From Thermohalobaculum sp050043005 (GTDB taxonomy: Bacteria; Pseudomonadota; Alphaproteobacteria; Rhodobacterales; Rhodobacteraceae), in contig JBHJIZ010000113.1 of assembly GCA_050043005.1 (NCBI GenBank), positions 45,417 through 109,416 of the forward strand: a stretch of 64,000 nucleotides of DNA. The letters are read 5' to 3'. The notes below the pieces were generated by a model. The model saw only the letters and a program-made list of their open reading frames with translations. It had not been told where the DNA came from and searched no databases. Position 1 is the first letter of the stretch, and each line of letters begins with the position of its first letter. This document shows positions 51,204 to 61,700 of this stretch, one piece after another. The translations under genes and the position numbers were made by a program.

Positions 51204-52541
51204 ATGAACCAGCATTTTTCCGATACCCGCAAGATCGATCCGACCCGCGCGGACCGCGTCCGTCCCGACGGTACGCCCGACAACGATGACCGCGCCGAGA
51301 TCGGACCGACGCCGCTGGCCTTTGCCGAGTGGGCGGCGGCCGGGATCACGCCGCCGAACCTGGCGCGGATGCGCGAGGACCGGCATGCCCGGCTGGTCAA
51401 TGGGATCAACGATCGCGGCTATGGCGGCGCATTGTTCTTCGATCCGCTGAACATCCGCTTCGCGACGGATGCGACCAACATGCAGCTTTGGAATGCGCAC
51501 AACCCGTTCCGGGCCTGTTTCGTCGCGGCGGACGGCCACATGGTCCTGTTCGAGTACAAAGGGTCGTACCGCTTTCTATCGGGCTTCAATCCTTTGGTCA
51601 GCGAGGTTCGTGGCGGGGCAGCGATGTTCTACTTCTCGAACGGTGACCGGCTTGAACAGGATGCGCACAACTTCGCCGGAGAGCTTGGCGATCTGATGGC
51701 CGAGCACGCGCCGAACAAGCGCATCGCCGTCGACAAGAGCATGGTGCCGGGCTACCGCGCGCGGACCGAAGCGGGCTTCACGGTCGAGGAAGGCGAGGAA
51801 CTGGCCGAGAAAGTGCGTTCGATCAAGGGACCGGAAGAGATCGCGGCCATGCGCTGCTGCATGCACGCCTGCGAGCTATCCGTCGCGGCGATGGAACAGG
51901 CAGCCCGCGACAACGCCGGGGGCGGCATGACCGAGGACGATGTCTGGGCCGTGCTGCACGCCGAGAACATCAAACGCGGTGGAGAGTGGATCGAAACCCG
52001 GCTTCTGTCTTCGGGCCCGCGGACCAATCCGTGGTTCCAGGAATGCGGCCCACGCGTGCTTAAGAACAACGAGATCCTGGGCCTCGATACCGATCTGGTC
52101 GGGTGCTACGGCATGTGCTCGGACATCTCCCGAACCTGGTGGATCGGCGACGAAGAGGCGCCCGTCGAGATGCGCCGCCAGTATCAGATTGGCGTCGAGC
52201 ATATCCAGACGAATGCCGAGTTGCTGAAGCCCGGCGTGTCGTTCAGGGAGCTGACCTTCGGCGGGCACCTGCTCGCACCGGAGTTTGTCGAGAGCCGTTA
52301 CGGCTGCAAGATGCACGGGGTTGGTCTGTGCGATGAGTGGCCGCTTATCACTTACCCCGAGGACTGGCGCGAAGGGGCATTCGACTATGTCGTGCAACCC
52401 GGAATGATGTTCTGCGTCGAGGTCGTGGTCGCGCATCTCGGCGGGGACTTCTCGATCAAGCTGGAAGATCAGATCTTGATCACCGAGGATGGCCACGAGA
52501 ACCTGACCAACTATCCGTTCGATCCGCGCCTGATGGCCTGA
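51204..52541 (+). CDS. dddP: DMSP lyase DddP (copy 2)
   Basis: This 445-residue protein starts MNQHFSDTRKIDPTRADR, nearly the same as Roseobacter DddP. The key residues fall at the published DddP positions: D295, D297, D307, H371, E406, E421 as metal ligands and D377 as catalytic residue (in MHGVGLCDEWP). It should cleave DMSP to DMS and acrylate with an iron-dependent M24-type site. The ATG at 51204 has a GGAGG site. It is the closer of the two copies to characterised DddP. A strong bidirectional terminator follows at 52603-52665. Confidence 0.9.
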   Translation: MNQHFSDTRKIDPTRADRVRPDGTPDNDDRAEIGPTPLAFAEWAAAGITPPNLARMREDRHARLVNGINDRGYGGALFFDPLNIRFATDATNMQLWNAHNPFRACFVAADGHMVLFEYKGSYRFLSGFNPLVSEVRGGAAMFYFSNGDRLEQDAHNFAGELGDLMAEHAPNKRIAVDKSMVPGYRARTEAGFTVEEGEELAEKVRSIKGPEEIAAMRCCMHACELSVAAMEQAARDNAGGGMTEDDVWAVLHAENIKRGGEWIETRLLSSGPRTNPWFQECGPRVLKNNEILGLDTDLVGCYGMCSDISRTWWIGDEEAPVEMRRQYQIGVEHIQTNAELLKPGVSFRELTFGGHLLAPEFVESRYGCKMHGVGLCDEWPLITYPEDWREGAFDYVVQPGMMFCVEVVVAHLGGDFSIKLEDQILITEDGHENLTNYPFDPRLMA

Positions 52542-52602
52542 GGCGCGGGTTTCGCCCGCTCGCACTGCGCCCTGCGGGCGCACCGCTCGGGAGCGACCAG
52601 GC

Positions 52603-52665
52603 CCGCCACCACCCCCGCCGCCGCCAACGAACGCTGCGCGTCCGTTTTCGGCGGCGTGGTGGCGG
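52603..52665. terminator. Bidirectional terminator-like hairpin
   Basis: The GC-rich arms CCGCCACCAC... (52603-52625) and GGCGGCGTGGTGGCGG (52650-52665) pair almost fully around a 24-base loop with a TTTTC. They lie between the converging dddP copy 2 and the glycosyltransferase gene, and the stem ends at the latter's stop codon. Confidence 0.65.
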
Positions 52666-54342
52666 TCAGTTTGAACAGGCCTCCCAGCGCGGGTCGTCCT
52701 GGGTCACCAGATCGGCGGTTTCGAACTTGCCGCGGTTGTAGTTGAAATAGGTCACCTGTCCGCGGATCACGCCGCCCGGGAAACCATCGCCCAGGATGCC
52801 GCGCCAGCGGCTTTCGATCAGCACCATGGCGCCGGGATCGGTGCGCAGCGCCGGGATCGCCGTGGCCGGTCCGGTGTTATCGGTGTCGGTGCCGTTCAGG
52901 AAGATCAAGCTCGGCTCGCGATAGCCGATGGAATGCAGTGGGCCCGAGGCGCACGGTTGATATTGCTGCGCAAGCGCCGTGATCCGGGGACTGGCGAACG
53001 CCGTTGTCAGCGAGGGCAGACCGAAGTGCAGGACTGCAGGGTACAGCGCGAGGGCAGCGATCAGGCTGGCGGCCACTTGCACTCTGATCCGGCTGTCCAA
53101 TGCGGCGCGGGCGGCCTGCCAGGCGGCCCAACCCCCGATGGCGATGAGCGGCAAGATCGGCCAGACGACCCGCTGTTGCAGGATGGCTGGCAGAATCAGG
53201 AGCGCGCCGATCAGCAGAACGACCGGCAAAAGCGTCAGGACAGCGCTGATCCTGCGCAGCCAGAGCGGTGCTTCGCCGCGGTTCTCTGAAAGCACCCACG
53301 CCGCAACCGCGATTGCCAACGCCGGATAGACGGGCAGCACGTAGTGCGGCAGCTTCGTCGGCACGATCTCGAGGATGATCCAGAACGGGATCACCCAGCC
53401 CGCCAGCAGCCGCAGCCAGGGTTCCCGGCGCCCGGCCCACAGCCCGATTGCAGCAAGCGGCAACAACGCCGCCCAGGGCCAGAAGGTCAGCCAGACCAAA
53501 GCCGAATACAAACCGGGCGGCCCCCAATGCTTCTCTTGTCCGCTGGTCAGCTTGGCACCCATGTCCCGCCCGAGGGACTCGGCGAAAAAGGCGCCGTCCG
53601 AGACGATCCAAATCGCTACGAGCCAAGGCGCGACCAACGCGACGGTCAGAGCCAGTCCGGCAAGTGGCTTGAACCGCATGAAAGCAGGTGGTGCGCGTGT
53701 CGCGATCCAGATCCAGACGAAGGCGAGCACGGCGATCGCAGGAACAATCGGCCCCTTCAGCAGGATGCCGCCCGCGATCCCGAGCCAGAAGATCAGCACC
53801 GCAACCCAACCGCCGGTGCCCACCAGAAGATGCGCCATGCCCCCCAAGACCGCAATCGCGCTGGCCAACAGGGCGGCATCGGTCTTGGCGATGTTGGCCT
53901 CGCCCGCCAGCAGCAGGCTGGTGACCATCATCAAGCCTGCGAGAACCGCCGCGCGGTCGCCGATCAACGGGCGCGCGGTCCAGACAGTCAGAAGTGCCGC
54001 CAGTATTGCCGCCAAAGCCGACGGTACCCGGTAGGCCCAGATCCCGGCCCCGGCCCCGCCGCCCAGCACCTGCGCCGAGGCGGCCTGCAGCCAGTAAATG
54101 CCCACAGGTTTCTTCCAGCGCGGCTCGTCCTGGAAGCGGATGTCGATCAGATCGCCCGTCTCGATCATCTGCTTGGATGCCTGCGCAAAGCGTGCTTCGT
54201 CCCGGTCGGTAACGGGCATCGCCCAGAGGCCCGGCAGAACGACAGCAAGTGCCACGATCAGCATCAGGGCCGTCGCGCGCCATCGGCCCGCCGCCGCCCA
54301 GTCGAGTGTGCGGCGGAACCCATCCTCGAACCGGTCAAGCAT
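52666..54342 (-). CDS. ArnT-like glycosyltransferase (GT39/GT83 family)
   Basis: This 558-residue integral membrane glycosyltransferase has about twelve hydrophobic helices. The first periplasmic loop has MPVTDRDEARFAQASKQM, the acidic motif of the ArnT/PMT superfamily, followed by RFQDEPRWKKPVGIYWLQ. Such enzymes transfer a sugar from polyprenyl phosphate to lipid A, protein or other acceptors in the periplasm. The acceptor is unknown. It follows secG by 29 bases on the same strand. Confidence 0.85.
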   Translation of the reverse strand: MLDRFEDGFRRTLDWAAAGRWRATALMLIVALAVVLPGLWAMPVTDRDEARFAQASKQMIETGDLIDIRFQDEPRWKKPVGIYWLQAASAQVLGGGAGAGIWAYRVPSALAAILAALLTVWTARPLIGDRAAVLAGLMMVTSLLLAGEANIAKTDAALLASAIAVLGGMAHLLVGTGGWVAVLIFWLGIAGGILLKGPIVPAIAVLAFVWIWIATRAPPAFMRFKPLAGLALTVALVAPWLVAIWIVSDGAFFAESLGRDMGAKLTSGQEKHWGPPGLYSALVWLTFWPWAALLPLAAIGLWAGRREPWLRLLAGWVIPFWIILEIVPTKLPHYVLPVYPALAIAVAAWVLSENRGEAPLWLRRISAVLTLLPVVLLIGALLILPAILQQRVVWPILPLIAIGGWAAWQAARAALDSRIRVQVAASLIAALALYPAVLHFGLPSLTTAFASPRITALAQQYQPCASGPLHSIGYREPSLIFLNGTDTDNTGPATAIPALRTDPGAMVLIESRWRGILGDGFPGGVIRGQVTYFNYNRGKFETADLVTQDDPRWEACSN

Positions 54343-54371
54343 ATCGCGACCGTGTTCGGAGCGCGGCGGGA

Positions 54372-54725
54372 TCAGTTGCCGCTGGGTGCGGCCGGAAGCG
54401 GTATCTCGCCGTCATCGCCGGTCGGCGCGGGCAGGTCAGGCAGCGGGATCGCACCGCTTTCCAAGGATGCCGGAGAGCCATCGAACACCGAGCCGGTTCC
54501 CTCGCCACCGCCCGCGACGATCGCGAGCATGATAGAGGTACAAAGAAAGCCGATCGCCAAGAGCCACGTGATCTTGCTGAGCGCCGTGGCAGCTCCGCGC
54601 TGCGAAACCATCCCGCCGCCGCCGCCGCCAATGCCCAGCGCACCGCCCTCTGAGCGCTGCAAAAGCACGACAACGATCAGGAAGACCGCAATGATAAGAT
54701 GAACGATCAGCAGAACGTTTTCCAT
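54372..54725 (-). CDS. secG: Protein-export membrane protein SecG
   Basis: This 117-residue protein has two membrane helices (about 1-22 and 50-72) joined by the conserved LLQRSEGGALGIGGGGGGMVSQRGAATALSKIT loop. The C-terminal tail is Pro/Gly/Asp-rich. SecG assists SecYE in protein export. The ATG at 54725 begins the conserved MENVLLIVHLIIAV. Confidence 0.93.
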   Translation of the reverse strand: MENVLLIVHLIIAVFLIVVVLLQRSEGGALGIGGGGGGMVSQRGAATALSKITWLLAIGFLCTSIMLAIVAGGGEGTGSVFDGSPASLESGAIPLPDLPAPTGDDGEIPLPAAPSGN

Positions 54726-54870
54726 GAGAACCCAGCCAGATGTCCGGAACAAGCGGCGCTTCTATACGCAGGGATTTGGGATGTCGAGCGGCAATCACAA
54801 GGGTGGGAGCCACGGTTGGCCCGTGTCAGAGTGAGCTTTCCGGGGGAGCTGGTTCGGCGAGGTACGGGCG

Positions 54871-55260
54871 ATGGGATATGACGGCGACAGTTTCTTCACG
54901 CTGAGCCCGACCGGGCAGGCTGGGCTTGCGGTGCTGTCATTCTGTCTCGCGATCGGGATGATCGTGCTGACGGGTTGGCTGGCACGCGGACATCCCCTGA
55001 TCCTGCGCATCGCGCTCTGGCTGGCCGCGTTCACAGCATTCCTCGCGCTGTCCCCACAGGTCTACTACACCTACTACCGGGCGATCATCCCCGGCTTGCC
55101 ATTGCAATGGGTGATTGCCTGGCCAGACCCGCTCGAGGCGCTTCGGCTCTTGGCCTTCGTGGATCGCCCAACGCTATCGGCGCACGGCCGCGGTATCCTT
55201 GGCTGGCTCATGCTGATCGCGGCTCTGGTTGCTGTTCGTTTCCAAACCGCCAGGCGTTAA
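54871..55260 (+). CDS. Small membrane protein of unknown function
   Basis: This 129-residue protein has three hydrophobic helices (about 16-38, 45-62 and 108-124). Between the second and third is a loop with PQVYYTYYRAIIPGLPLQWVIAWPDPLEA. The ATG at 54871 has a GAGG site. It is divergent from secG and convergent with the transglutaminase gene. No family was recognised, though similar proteins occur in Rhodobacterales. Confidence 0.65.
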   Translation: MGYDGDSFFTLSPTGQAGLAVLSFCLAIGMIVLTGWLARGHPLILRIALWLAAFTAFLALSPQVYYTYYRAIIPGLPLQWVIAWPDPLEALRLLAFVDRPTLSAHGRGILGWLMLIAALVAVRFQTARR

Positions 55261-55276
55261 CGGGCGCCTTTGAGTG

Positions 55277-56218
55277 CTATTGCATTTGCTGCTGGATCTG
55301 CCGGATCGTCGCCGTCCCTGGCAGCACGGGCGGCTCGCTTTCAGGTGCTGCCACGACGTCGACCCCGACCGATAGCAACTGACGGCCAGCACCGACGACG
55401 ATCCCCGACACCGGAGCCACGTCCGAGTAGTCCCGGCCCGACGCGAGCGTGACATGGTCCACACCCGGCACGCAGTCATTCGTCGGATCGAAGTCGACCC
55501 AGCCGAACGCCGGGTCCCAGACCGATACCCAGGCATGGCTCGCGTCAGCGCCTTGCAAGCGCTCTTGCCCCTCTGGCGGGACGGTCCGAAGGTAGCCCGA
55601 GATGTAGCGCGCCGGGATACGCAGCGACCGCAGCGCCGCAAGCATGACATGCGCGAAATCCTGGCACACACCGCGCTTCAACTGAAAGCTCTCGCTCGCC
55701 AGCGTTTCCGCGCCGGTGGCAGCGGTGTCGTACTTGAAGTCGTTGTAGATCCGGCTCATCAGTTCCTGCGCCCCGGCGAGGATCGGACGCCCCGGTTCGA
55801 AGGTTTCGGCGACATAAGCCTCGATCGCCACCTCGGGCGCCGACATGGCCGAGGGAAACGCATATGGCGACAACTCGGCCACCGGGGTCGCTTCGGCCAG
55901 GCCCAAAGCGGCCGCGCGCGTGGCCTCCCACGGCACGGATGCCTCGAAGATCAGCGCCGTGCGCTCGGCCCGGTCGATCCGGCTGGTCGCGATAATCTCC
56001 AACTCGTCATGCGGGCGCGAGATCGTGGCGACATGCACCCGATTGCCGAACATGTCCTCGTGTGTGTCGATCGCCTCGGGCTCCGGCAGGATGTTCACAC
56101 TGGAGAGGATGACGCGCTGGCCGGGGACCGTGACAGGGCTGAGCCGCAACAGATGCTGCGAGAACGCGGCAGGGTTCGCATAGCGGTAATGCGTGCGGTG
56201 GCGGACATCCAGCCTCAT
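55277..56218 (-). CDS. Transglutaminase-like cysteine protease-fold protein
   Basis: This 313-residue protein has the N-terminal bacterial transglutaminase-associated region (MRLDVRHRTHYRYANPAAFSQHLLRLSPV). The catalytic triad is visible as Cys in LKRGVCQDFAHVML, His in DASHAWVSVWDP and Asp in WVDFDPTND. It may form or break amide bonds. The start overlaps the stop of the ATP-grasp/alpha-E gene (ATGA). It is the last gene of a three-gene cluster. Confidence 0.88.
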   Translation of the reverse strand: MRLDVRHRTHYRYANPAAFSQHLLRLSPVTVPGQRVILSSVNILPEPEAIDTHEDMFGNRVHVATISRPHDELEIIATSRIDRAERTALIFEASVPWEATRAAALGLAEATPVAELSPYAFPSAMSAPEVAIEAYVAETFEPGRPILAGAQELMSRIYNDFKYDTAATGAETLASESFQLKRGVCQDFAHVMLAALRSLRIPARYISGYLRTVPPEGQERLQGADASHAWVSVWDPAFGWVDFDPTNDCVPGVDHVTLASGRDYSDVAPVSGIVVGAGRQLLSVGVDVVAAPESEPPVLPGTATIRQIQQQMQ

Positions 56219-58758
56219 GACGACACCTCGGCGTCGTTTGGCAGGCGGGCCTGGCTGACAAGGGCTTCGGGCGCATCGGCGTGCGCGAAGAACGCCCGGC
56301 TGATCAGGTCCGAAATCTCGGCTAGATCGCTCTGGCACCGCGTCAACAAGTCGGTGAGTTCGGGCCGTACGGTGTCGTCATCCGTCGCAGCCAGGGCATC
56401 GGCATCGAAGAGGCGCAGCTCCGTCAGCAGTTTCAACGCGCGGCGGTGCTCGGGCCGACGATAGGGCACGTCGGTCGGCAACTCGTGCAGTACCTTCTCG
56501 AGCCGGTCGACCTGATAGGCCAGCGAGCGCGGGTTGGTCTCGTCCAGGATCAGCAAGTCCAAAACCGCAGCGGGTTGCACTGTCATCATGTAGCGTGAAC
56601 GATAAGCCGAGGACGAGTCGCTCAGCGTCAGCCAGGCCCGCAGACGGCTTTCTTCGTGCGTGTTCACACCCGCCGCCATCTGCTCCGCCACCGCTGCGAT
56701 CTGAACACCACGCTCCAGACGGCGTCCGATTTCGAGAAACCGCCACGCGAAGTTGCGCGTCAGGTTCTCTTGCGCCGACCCGGCAAAGGCGGCAAGCGCT
56801 TGCAGCGAATCCTCGATCAGCCGCACCAGCCCGGCATTCTGGCGCAGCGCGCCCCGGGCCTGCCACCGCCGGTCAGAGCACAGCCGTTCGATATAGCGCC
56901 AGCTTTCGGCCGAGATCGACGTGCGGGCCCGCATGCCGCCCGAGCGCAGGATCCGCAGAATAGACGGCACGCTTGCGACATCGTCGCCGCGCGTCAGACG
57001 GTGGATCGCATCGCGGTATCGGGCAGCCCCCGTCAGGGATTCATCGGGCTGCGCATGGATCTCGATAATGTCGCACAGCAGGTCGGGATCGGAGTCCGTC
57101 CGGTTGCCATCCAGATGACGTTGGACGCAGACGCCCAGAACGCGCAGCACGCTCTCGGTCCGTTCGGCATTGCGCCCCAGCCAGAACAGTTCGTCGGCGA
57201 CGCGGCTGAGCAGATCGCGTCCCGTACGCCGCAGATGCGCTTGCGCATAGCGGTCATCCAACCGGGTGGTGATTTGCGCCGGTGTGCTTGGCTCCGCACC
57301 CGGCAGAACCCAGACATCCTTGCCAAAACCCAGAGCAGACGGCACGCCCGAGGCCGGCATGCGTGTTGCAACGCCACCCGGTGCAACGCTCCATCCATCC
57401 TGGGTGCGTGAGGCGAAGACCCGCATCATCCACGGCGCACGGCTCAGACCGTCTCCGGTCCAGAAAGCCGTTTCGGCCACATCCGGGGATTGCACAGCGC
57501 AGAACCGCTCGCCGAACCGGCCGAGCAGTGTTTCGATGTCTCCGCCGTCGCCATCGACTGTGCCGCCACTCATGTCCGCGGCGCTCGCGAGCAGCGTATC
57601 GCGGCTGTTCAGCGGGACGATGCGCCAGGCTTCGCGTTCCTCGAGCACCTGTTTGCGCGCGCGTTCGCCGCCCAGCCAAAGGCAAGGCGCATCCCTGAGG
57701 TGAAGATCCTCGCCCAACAGGAACTGTGCGAGGCGATGCGCATATGGCGCCAAGGCACGATGCGCCATGACGGCAGAGCCGATGCCGTTGACGATCTTGA
57801 GCGAACCGGACCGTGCCGCGAGCGATAGCGCCGGAGCACCGAAGGCTGCCCGGCCGGGCCGGTGCAGCGCATCGACGCTTGAATCCGCGACACCGCGCAA
57901 AAGGACATCGATCCGGCGCAACCCGCCCAGGGTTTTCACAAAGGCCGATCCGTCGCGGACCGTCAGATCGGCTGGTTCAACAAGGGCCGCATCCATGTAG
58001 CGCGCGAAGTAGGCATGGCTGAAGAAGCGGGGGTCCTTCTCGCCGCTCGTCAGCAGCGCGAGACGCCCGTCCCAGCCCATCATGTGGCCCAGATGATCCT
58101 GGAACCGGGTATAGTGCGACGCCAGGCGCCGCACCCCCATCTCGATGAACGGATCGGCGAAGGCCTGGCTGGTCGCGATCCGGTTCGAGAGCAACCAGCC
58201 ATCGCCCAGCGGCGTATCCACCCGGTCGCCCAGGATCACCCAGCGCCCATCGGCGGTGCGCGCGACATCGGCCTCGTAGATATGCACCCAGTTGCGTGGC
58301 GGGCGGCTCCAGCCCGCGCAATGCGCGGCAAAGGCCGGACCGCCGTAGACCAAGCCTGGCGGCAGCAATCCCGCACCCAGGGTCCGCCGGTCGGTGTAGA
58401 CATCCGTGACCGCAGCGTCGGCCAGCCGGGCGCGCTGCAGGATACCCTCTTCCAGCTCACGCCAATCCTTGTCGGTCAGGATCACCGGCAGAGCGTCTTC
58501 CTCGGCATCCGGTGTGCCGTGTGCTGCGAATGCGATGCCGCTTTCCGTGCGCAGGCGCAGCAGAGCGGCATTGGCATCGTCGTATCCGGTGCGCCCGATC
58601 TCCGCCAGCCAGTCGATCAGCCCGCGCCAATGCGGCCGCAGCGCGCCGTCGCTCGACAACAACTCGTCGTGGACGCCCGACACCGGGCGCCCGTATCCTG
58701 CCAGCAGGGCCTCGCGGATCTCCGCGGTCCCGGGATCGACGTCGCTGAGCGTCAGCAT
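56215..58758 (-). CDS. Fusion of circularly permuted ATP-grasp and alpha-E domains
   Basis: In this 847-residue protein the first part (about 60-500) has circularly permuted ATP-grasp features (VTDVYTDRRTLGAGLLPPGLVYGGPAF, WVILGDRVDTPLGDGWLLSNR, LWLGGERARKQVLEE). The C-terminal part (about 530-830) is an alpha-E helical domain (DELFWLGRNAERTESVLRVL). In many bacteria these are separate genes next to transglutaminases; here they are fused. The cluster is predicted to make or ligate peptides or amino acids. The product is unknown. Confidence 0.87.
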   Translation of the reverse strand: MLTLSDVDPGTAEIREALLAGYGRPVSGVHDELLSSDGALRPHWRGLIDWLAEIGRTGYDDANAALLRLRTESGIAFAAHGTPDAEEDALPVILTDKDWRELEEGILQRARLADAAVTDVYTDRRTLGAGLLPPGLVYGGPAFAAHCAGWSRPPRNWVHIYEADVARTADGRWVILGDRVDTPLGDGWLLSNRIATSQAFADPFIEMGVRRLASHYTRFQDHLGHMMGWDGRLALLTSGEKDPRFFSHAYFARYMDAALVEPADLTVRDGSAFVKTLGGLRRIDVLLRGVADSSVDALHRPGRAAFGAPALSLAARSGSLKIVNGIGSAVMAHRALAPYAHRLAQFLLGEDLHLRDAPCLWLGGERARKQVLEEREAWRIVPLNSRDTLLASAADMSGGTVDGDGGDIETLLGRFGERFCAVQSPDVAETAFWTGDGLSRAPWMMRVFASRTQDGWSVAPGGVATRMPASGVPSALGFGKDVWVLPGAEPSTPAQITTRLDDRYAQAHLRRTGRDLLSRVADELFWLGRNAERTESVLRVLGVCVQRHLDGNRTDSDPDLLCDIIEIHAQPDESLTGAARYRDAIHRLTRGDDVASVPSILRILRSGGMRARTSISAESWRYIERLCSDRRWQARGALRQNAGLVRLIEDSLQALAAFAGSAQENLTRNFAWRFLEIGRRLERGVQIAAVAEQMAAGVNTHEESRLRAWLTLSDSSSAYRSRYMMTVQPAAVLDLLILDETNPRSLAYQVDRLEKVLHELPTDVPYRRPEHRRALKLLTELRLFDADALAATDDDTVRPELTDLLTRCQSDLAEISDLISRAFFAHADAPEALVSQARLPNDAEVSS

Positions 58759-58789
58759 CTCAAAGCCACTATCACCTGCTCAAACAGTT

Positions 58790-61700
58790 CTAGCCGTGCC
58801 GCCGCAGATCCAGCGTCAGCGGGAAGTCCGGGTGCATGCGCGCCGCCATCGGAGTGTAGCCATCCGGGCTATGTCCATGCGGAATGAAACGCGCGAGCCT
58901 TCGGCCTTCCGCCTCCAGATCGTTCACCGGCTGGTCGTCAAAGCTGCGGCCACCCGGATGCGCCACGTGATAGACACATCCACCAACCGAGCGTCCGCTT
59001 AACCGATCGTAAAGATCGATGGTTAAGGGAGCATGAACTCCGATTGTCGGATGCAGGCATTGCGGCGGCTGCCAGGCCCGGAAGCGGATCCCACAGACGT
59101 ATTCATCCGGGCCCGAGGCCCGCGTCAGCGGCACCTCGATCCCGTTACAGGTCAGGCGATACCGATCCGACATCGGACCTGCAACGCGCAACTGGATCCG
59201 TTCCAGCGAACTGTCGACGTTGCGTGCGGTGCCTCCGATCGCGCCGGTCTCGCCCAGAACGTTCCACGGCTCGATCGCGCCGCGAAGTTCAATCCGGATG
59301 CCCTGGTAATCGACATCGCCAAGCAGCGGGAACCGGAACTCGAACTGCGCCTTGAACCATTCGGGATCCAGATCGACGTCCAGCGCTGAACCGGTTTCCT
59401 CCAATACCTCGAGGAAATCTGTCCAGATGTAATGCGGCAGCATCCAGCGATCGTGCAGGGCGGTGCCGTGATGGATCAGCGGCTCGCGGTAGGGTTCGCG
59501 CCAGAACCGTGCGATCAGCGCGCGCAGGACCAGAGACTGCGCAAGTGCCATCCTCGGGTGCGGAGGCATCTCGAAAGCGCGGAATTCGACCAGTCCCAAA
59601 CGGCCCGTCGGGCTCAGCGGGTCGAACATCTTGTCGATGCAGATCTCGGACCGGTGCGTGTTGCCGGTCAGATCGGTCAGCAGATCGCGGAAGATCCGAT
59701 CAACCAGCCAGGATGGCGGTGTCGGCCCGGCCTTCTCGGCCTCGGCCAGTGCAATCTCCAGCTCATACAGTACGTCCTGACGCGCTTCGTCGACGCGCGG
59801 CGCCTGACTGGTCGGCCCGATGAACACACCCGAGAACAGATAGCTCAGCGCGGGATGCCGCTGCCAGTAGCGTACCAGGGAAGCCAAAAGATCCGGGCGC
59901 CGCAGGAACGGGCTGTCATTCGGCGTCGCACCGCCCACGACAATGTGGTTGCCACCGCCCGAGCCGACCTGCCGCCCGTCATGCATGAACTTGATCGTGT
60001 CCAGCTTGCAGTGGCGCGCGGCGTCGTACAACTCCTCTGTCACCTTGACCTGATCCGACCAGTTCGCCGTCGGGTGCACGTTGACCTCGATCACACCGGG
60101 ATCGGGGGTCACCTTGATGACGTTCAGGCGCGGGTCGAAGGGTGGCGCATAGCCGTCGATATGCACCTGCAGCCCGGTTTCCAACGCGGCTTCCTCGATC
60201 GCGGAAATCATGTCGACATAGGCCTCGGCGTTCTCGACCGGCGGCAGGAAGACGCTGAGCTTGCCATCGCGCGGCTCGACCGTGACGGCGGTGCGGACAT
60301 ACTCGGTGTGAATCGCGCGCAGCGGATCGTGCGGCACGCTGGGTGCCGTAGCCAGCACGGTGACAAAGCCCGGCGGCAACGGCTGCAGCTCGGGCCAGTG
60401 CCGGGTCTCGCCGGTCTCCTCGTGGACGATTTCGATATGTTCGGGCGGCGGCGGAGCGCCGCTCCCCGGTCCCAAGGGACTGCCCAATGCACTGCCGCGG
60501 CGTTGCAACACGACCGAGCGACGCGGCAATGCCAGACGTTGGGCAAACGGATCGCGCTGGACGATGAACGGATAGTCGCCCTCGTCGAGCCATGGCAACG
60601 AGGTCAGAGGCAACCGATAGCCCGCAGCTGAATCTCCCGGCGCCAGGAACAACCGCCCGCGCCGTGTCCGCCACTTCTCGGTCACCCAGCGATACCGCCT
60701 GCGCGGATTGCGTCGCGCCGTCGCCCGCGACATTGCCAACTGGACCGGCAGCACCATGCAGACCGGGTTGCGCAACCCGCGCTCGAAGGCCGTCGCGACC
60801 TGGCGCCGCTCCAGCGGATCGTCGAGCTGGTTCGAGGCCGGATCCAGATTGTCTGGCAGCTTCGCCTCCTGCAGGACATAGGTTGCCGGATCCTCGTAGG
60901 CCGGTTCCACATATCCCGCATCCAGATCGAACGCCTCGGCCAGCGCTGCCGTGAAGCGGCTTGCGTCCTCGACTGTCGCACCTGTCGCCTTTTCGGGCGC
61001 GATCAGGTCGGGATCCCCCCACAGCGGCACGCCGTCGCCGCGCCAGTAGAGCCCGAACGCCCAGCGCGGAAGCTGCTCGCCCGGATACCACTTGCCCTGG
61101 CCGAAATGCAGCAGCCCGTTCGGCGCGAACCGCTCGTGCAGGTGCCGGATCAGCACATCGGCGTAATGGCGCTTGGTCGGGCCAACCGCCTCGGTGTTCC
61201 ATTCGTCGGCATCGCGGTCGAGTTCCGAGACAAAGGTCGGCTCGCCGCCCATGGTCAGCCGGACATCGCCCGCCGACAGAATGTCGTCGATCTTCCGCCC
61301 CGTCGCGTCGATCCGGTCCCAGTGTGCATCGGTGAACGGATAGGTGACGCGCGGCTCCTCGCGAACCCGGTTCACCTCCATGTGGTGGGAGAACGTGACC
61401 TCACACTCCTCCAGCGCGCCGGTGATCGGTGCCGCCGATTTGGGCGAGGGAGTCGCCGCCAGCGGGATATGCCCCTCAGCTGCAAACAGACCCGAGGTCG
61501 GGTCGAGCCCGATCCACCCGGCACCGGGCGCATAGACCTCGGTCCAGGCGTGCAGGTCTGTGAAATCCTCGTCCGGTCCGGACGGCCCGTCCACGGCCTT
61601 CACGTCCGGCGTAAGCTGGATCAGATAGCCCGACACAAATCGCGATGCGAGACCCAGACGCCGCATGATGTGGCACAGCAGCCAGGCTGATCCACGGCAC

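Noticed and set aside
49197..52541. Xaa-Pro aminopeptidase or creatinase pair
   Set aside because: The fold is shared, but the metal-ligand set and the flanking motifs match DddP rather than peptidase members of M24.
52877..54702. Long alternative frames on both strands over the glycosyltransferase gene
   Set aside because: They are shadows of the ArnT-like gene with Arg/Gly/Pro-rich translations.
59000..61200. Antisense frames opposite the DUF2126 gene
   Set aside because: Arg/Pro-rich translations without start-site support, lying within a gene with clear domain motifs.
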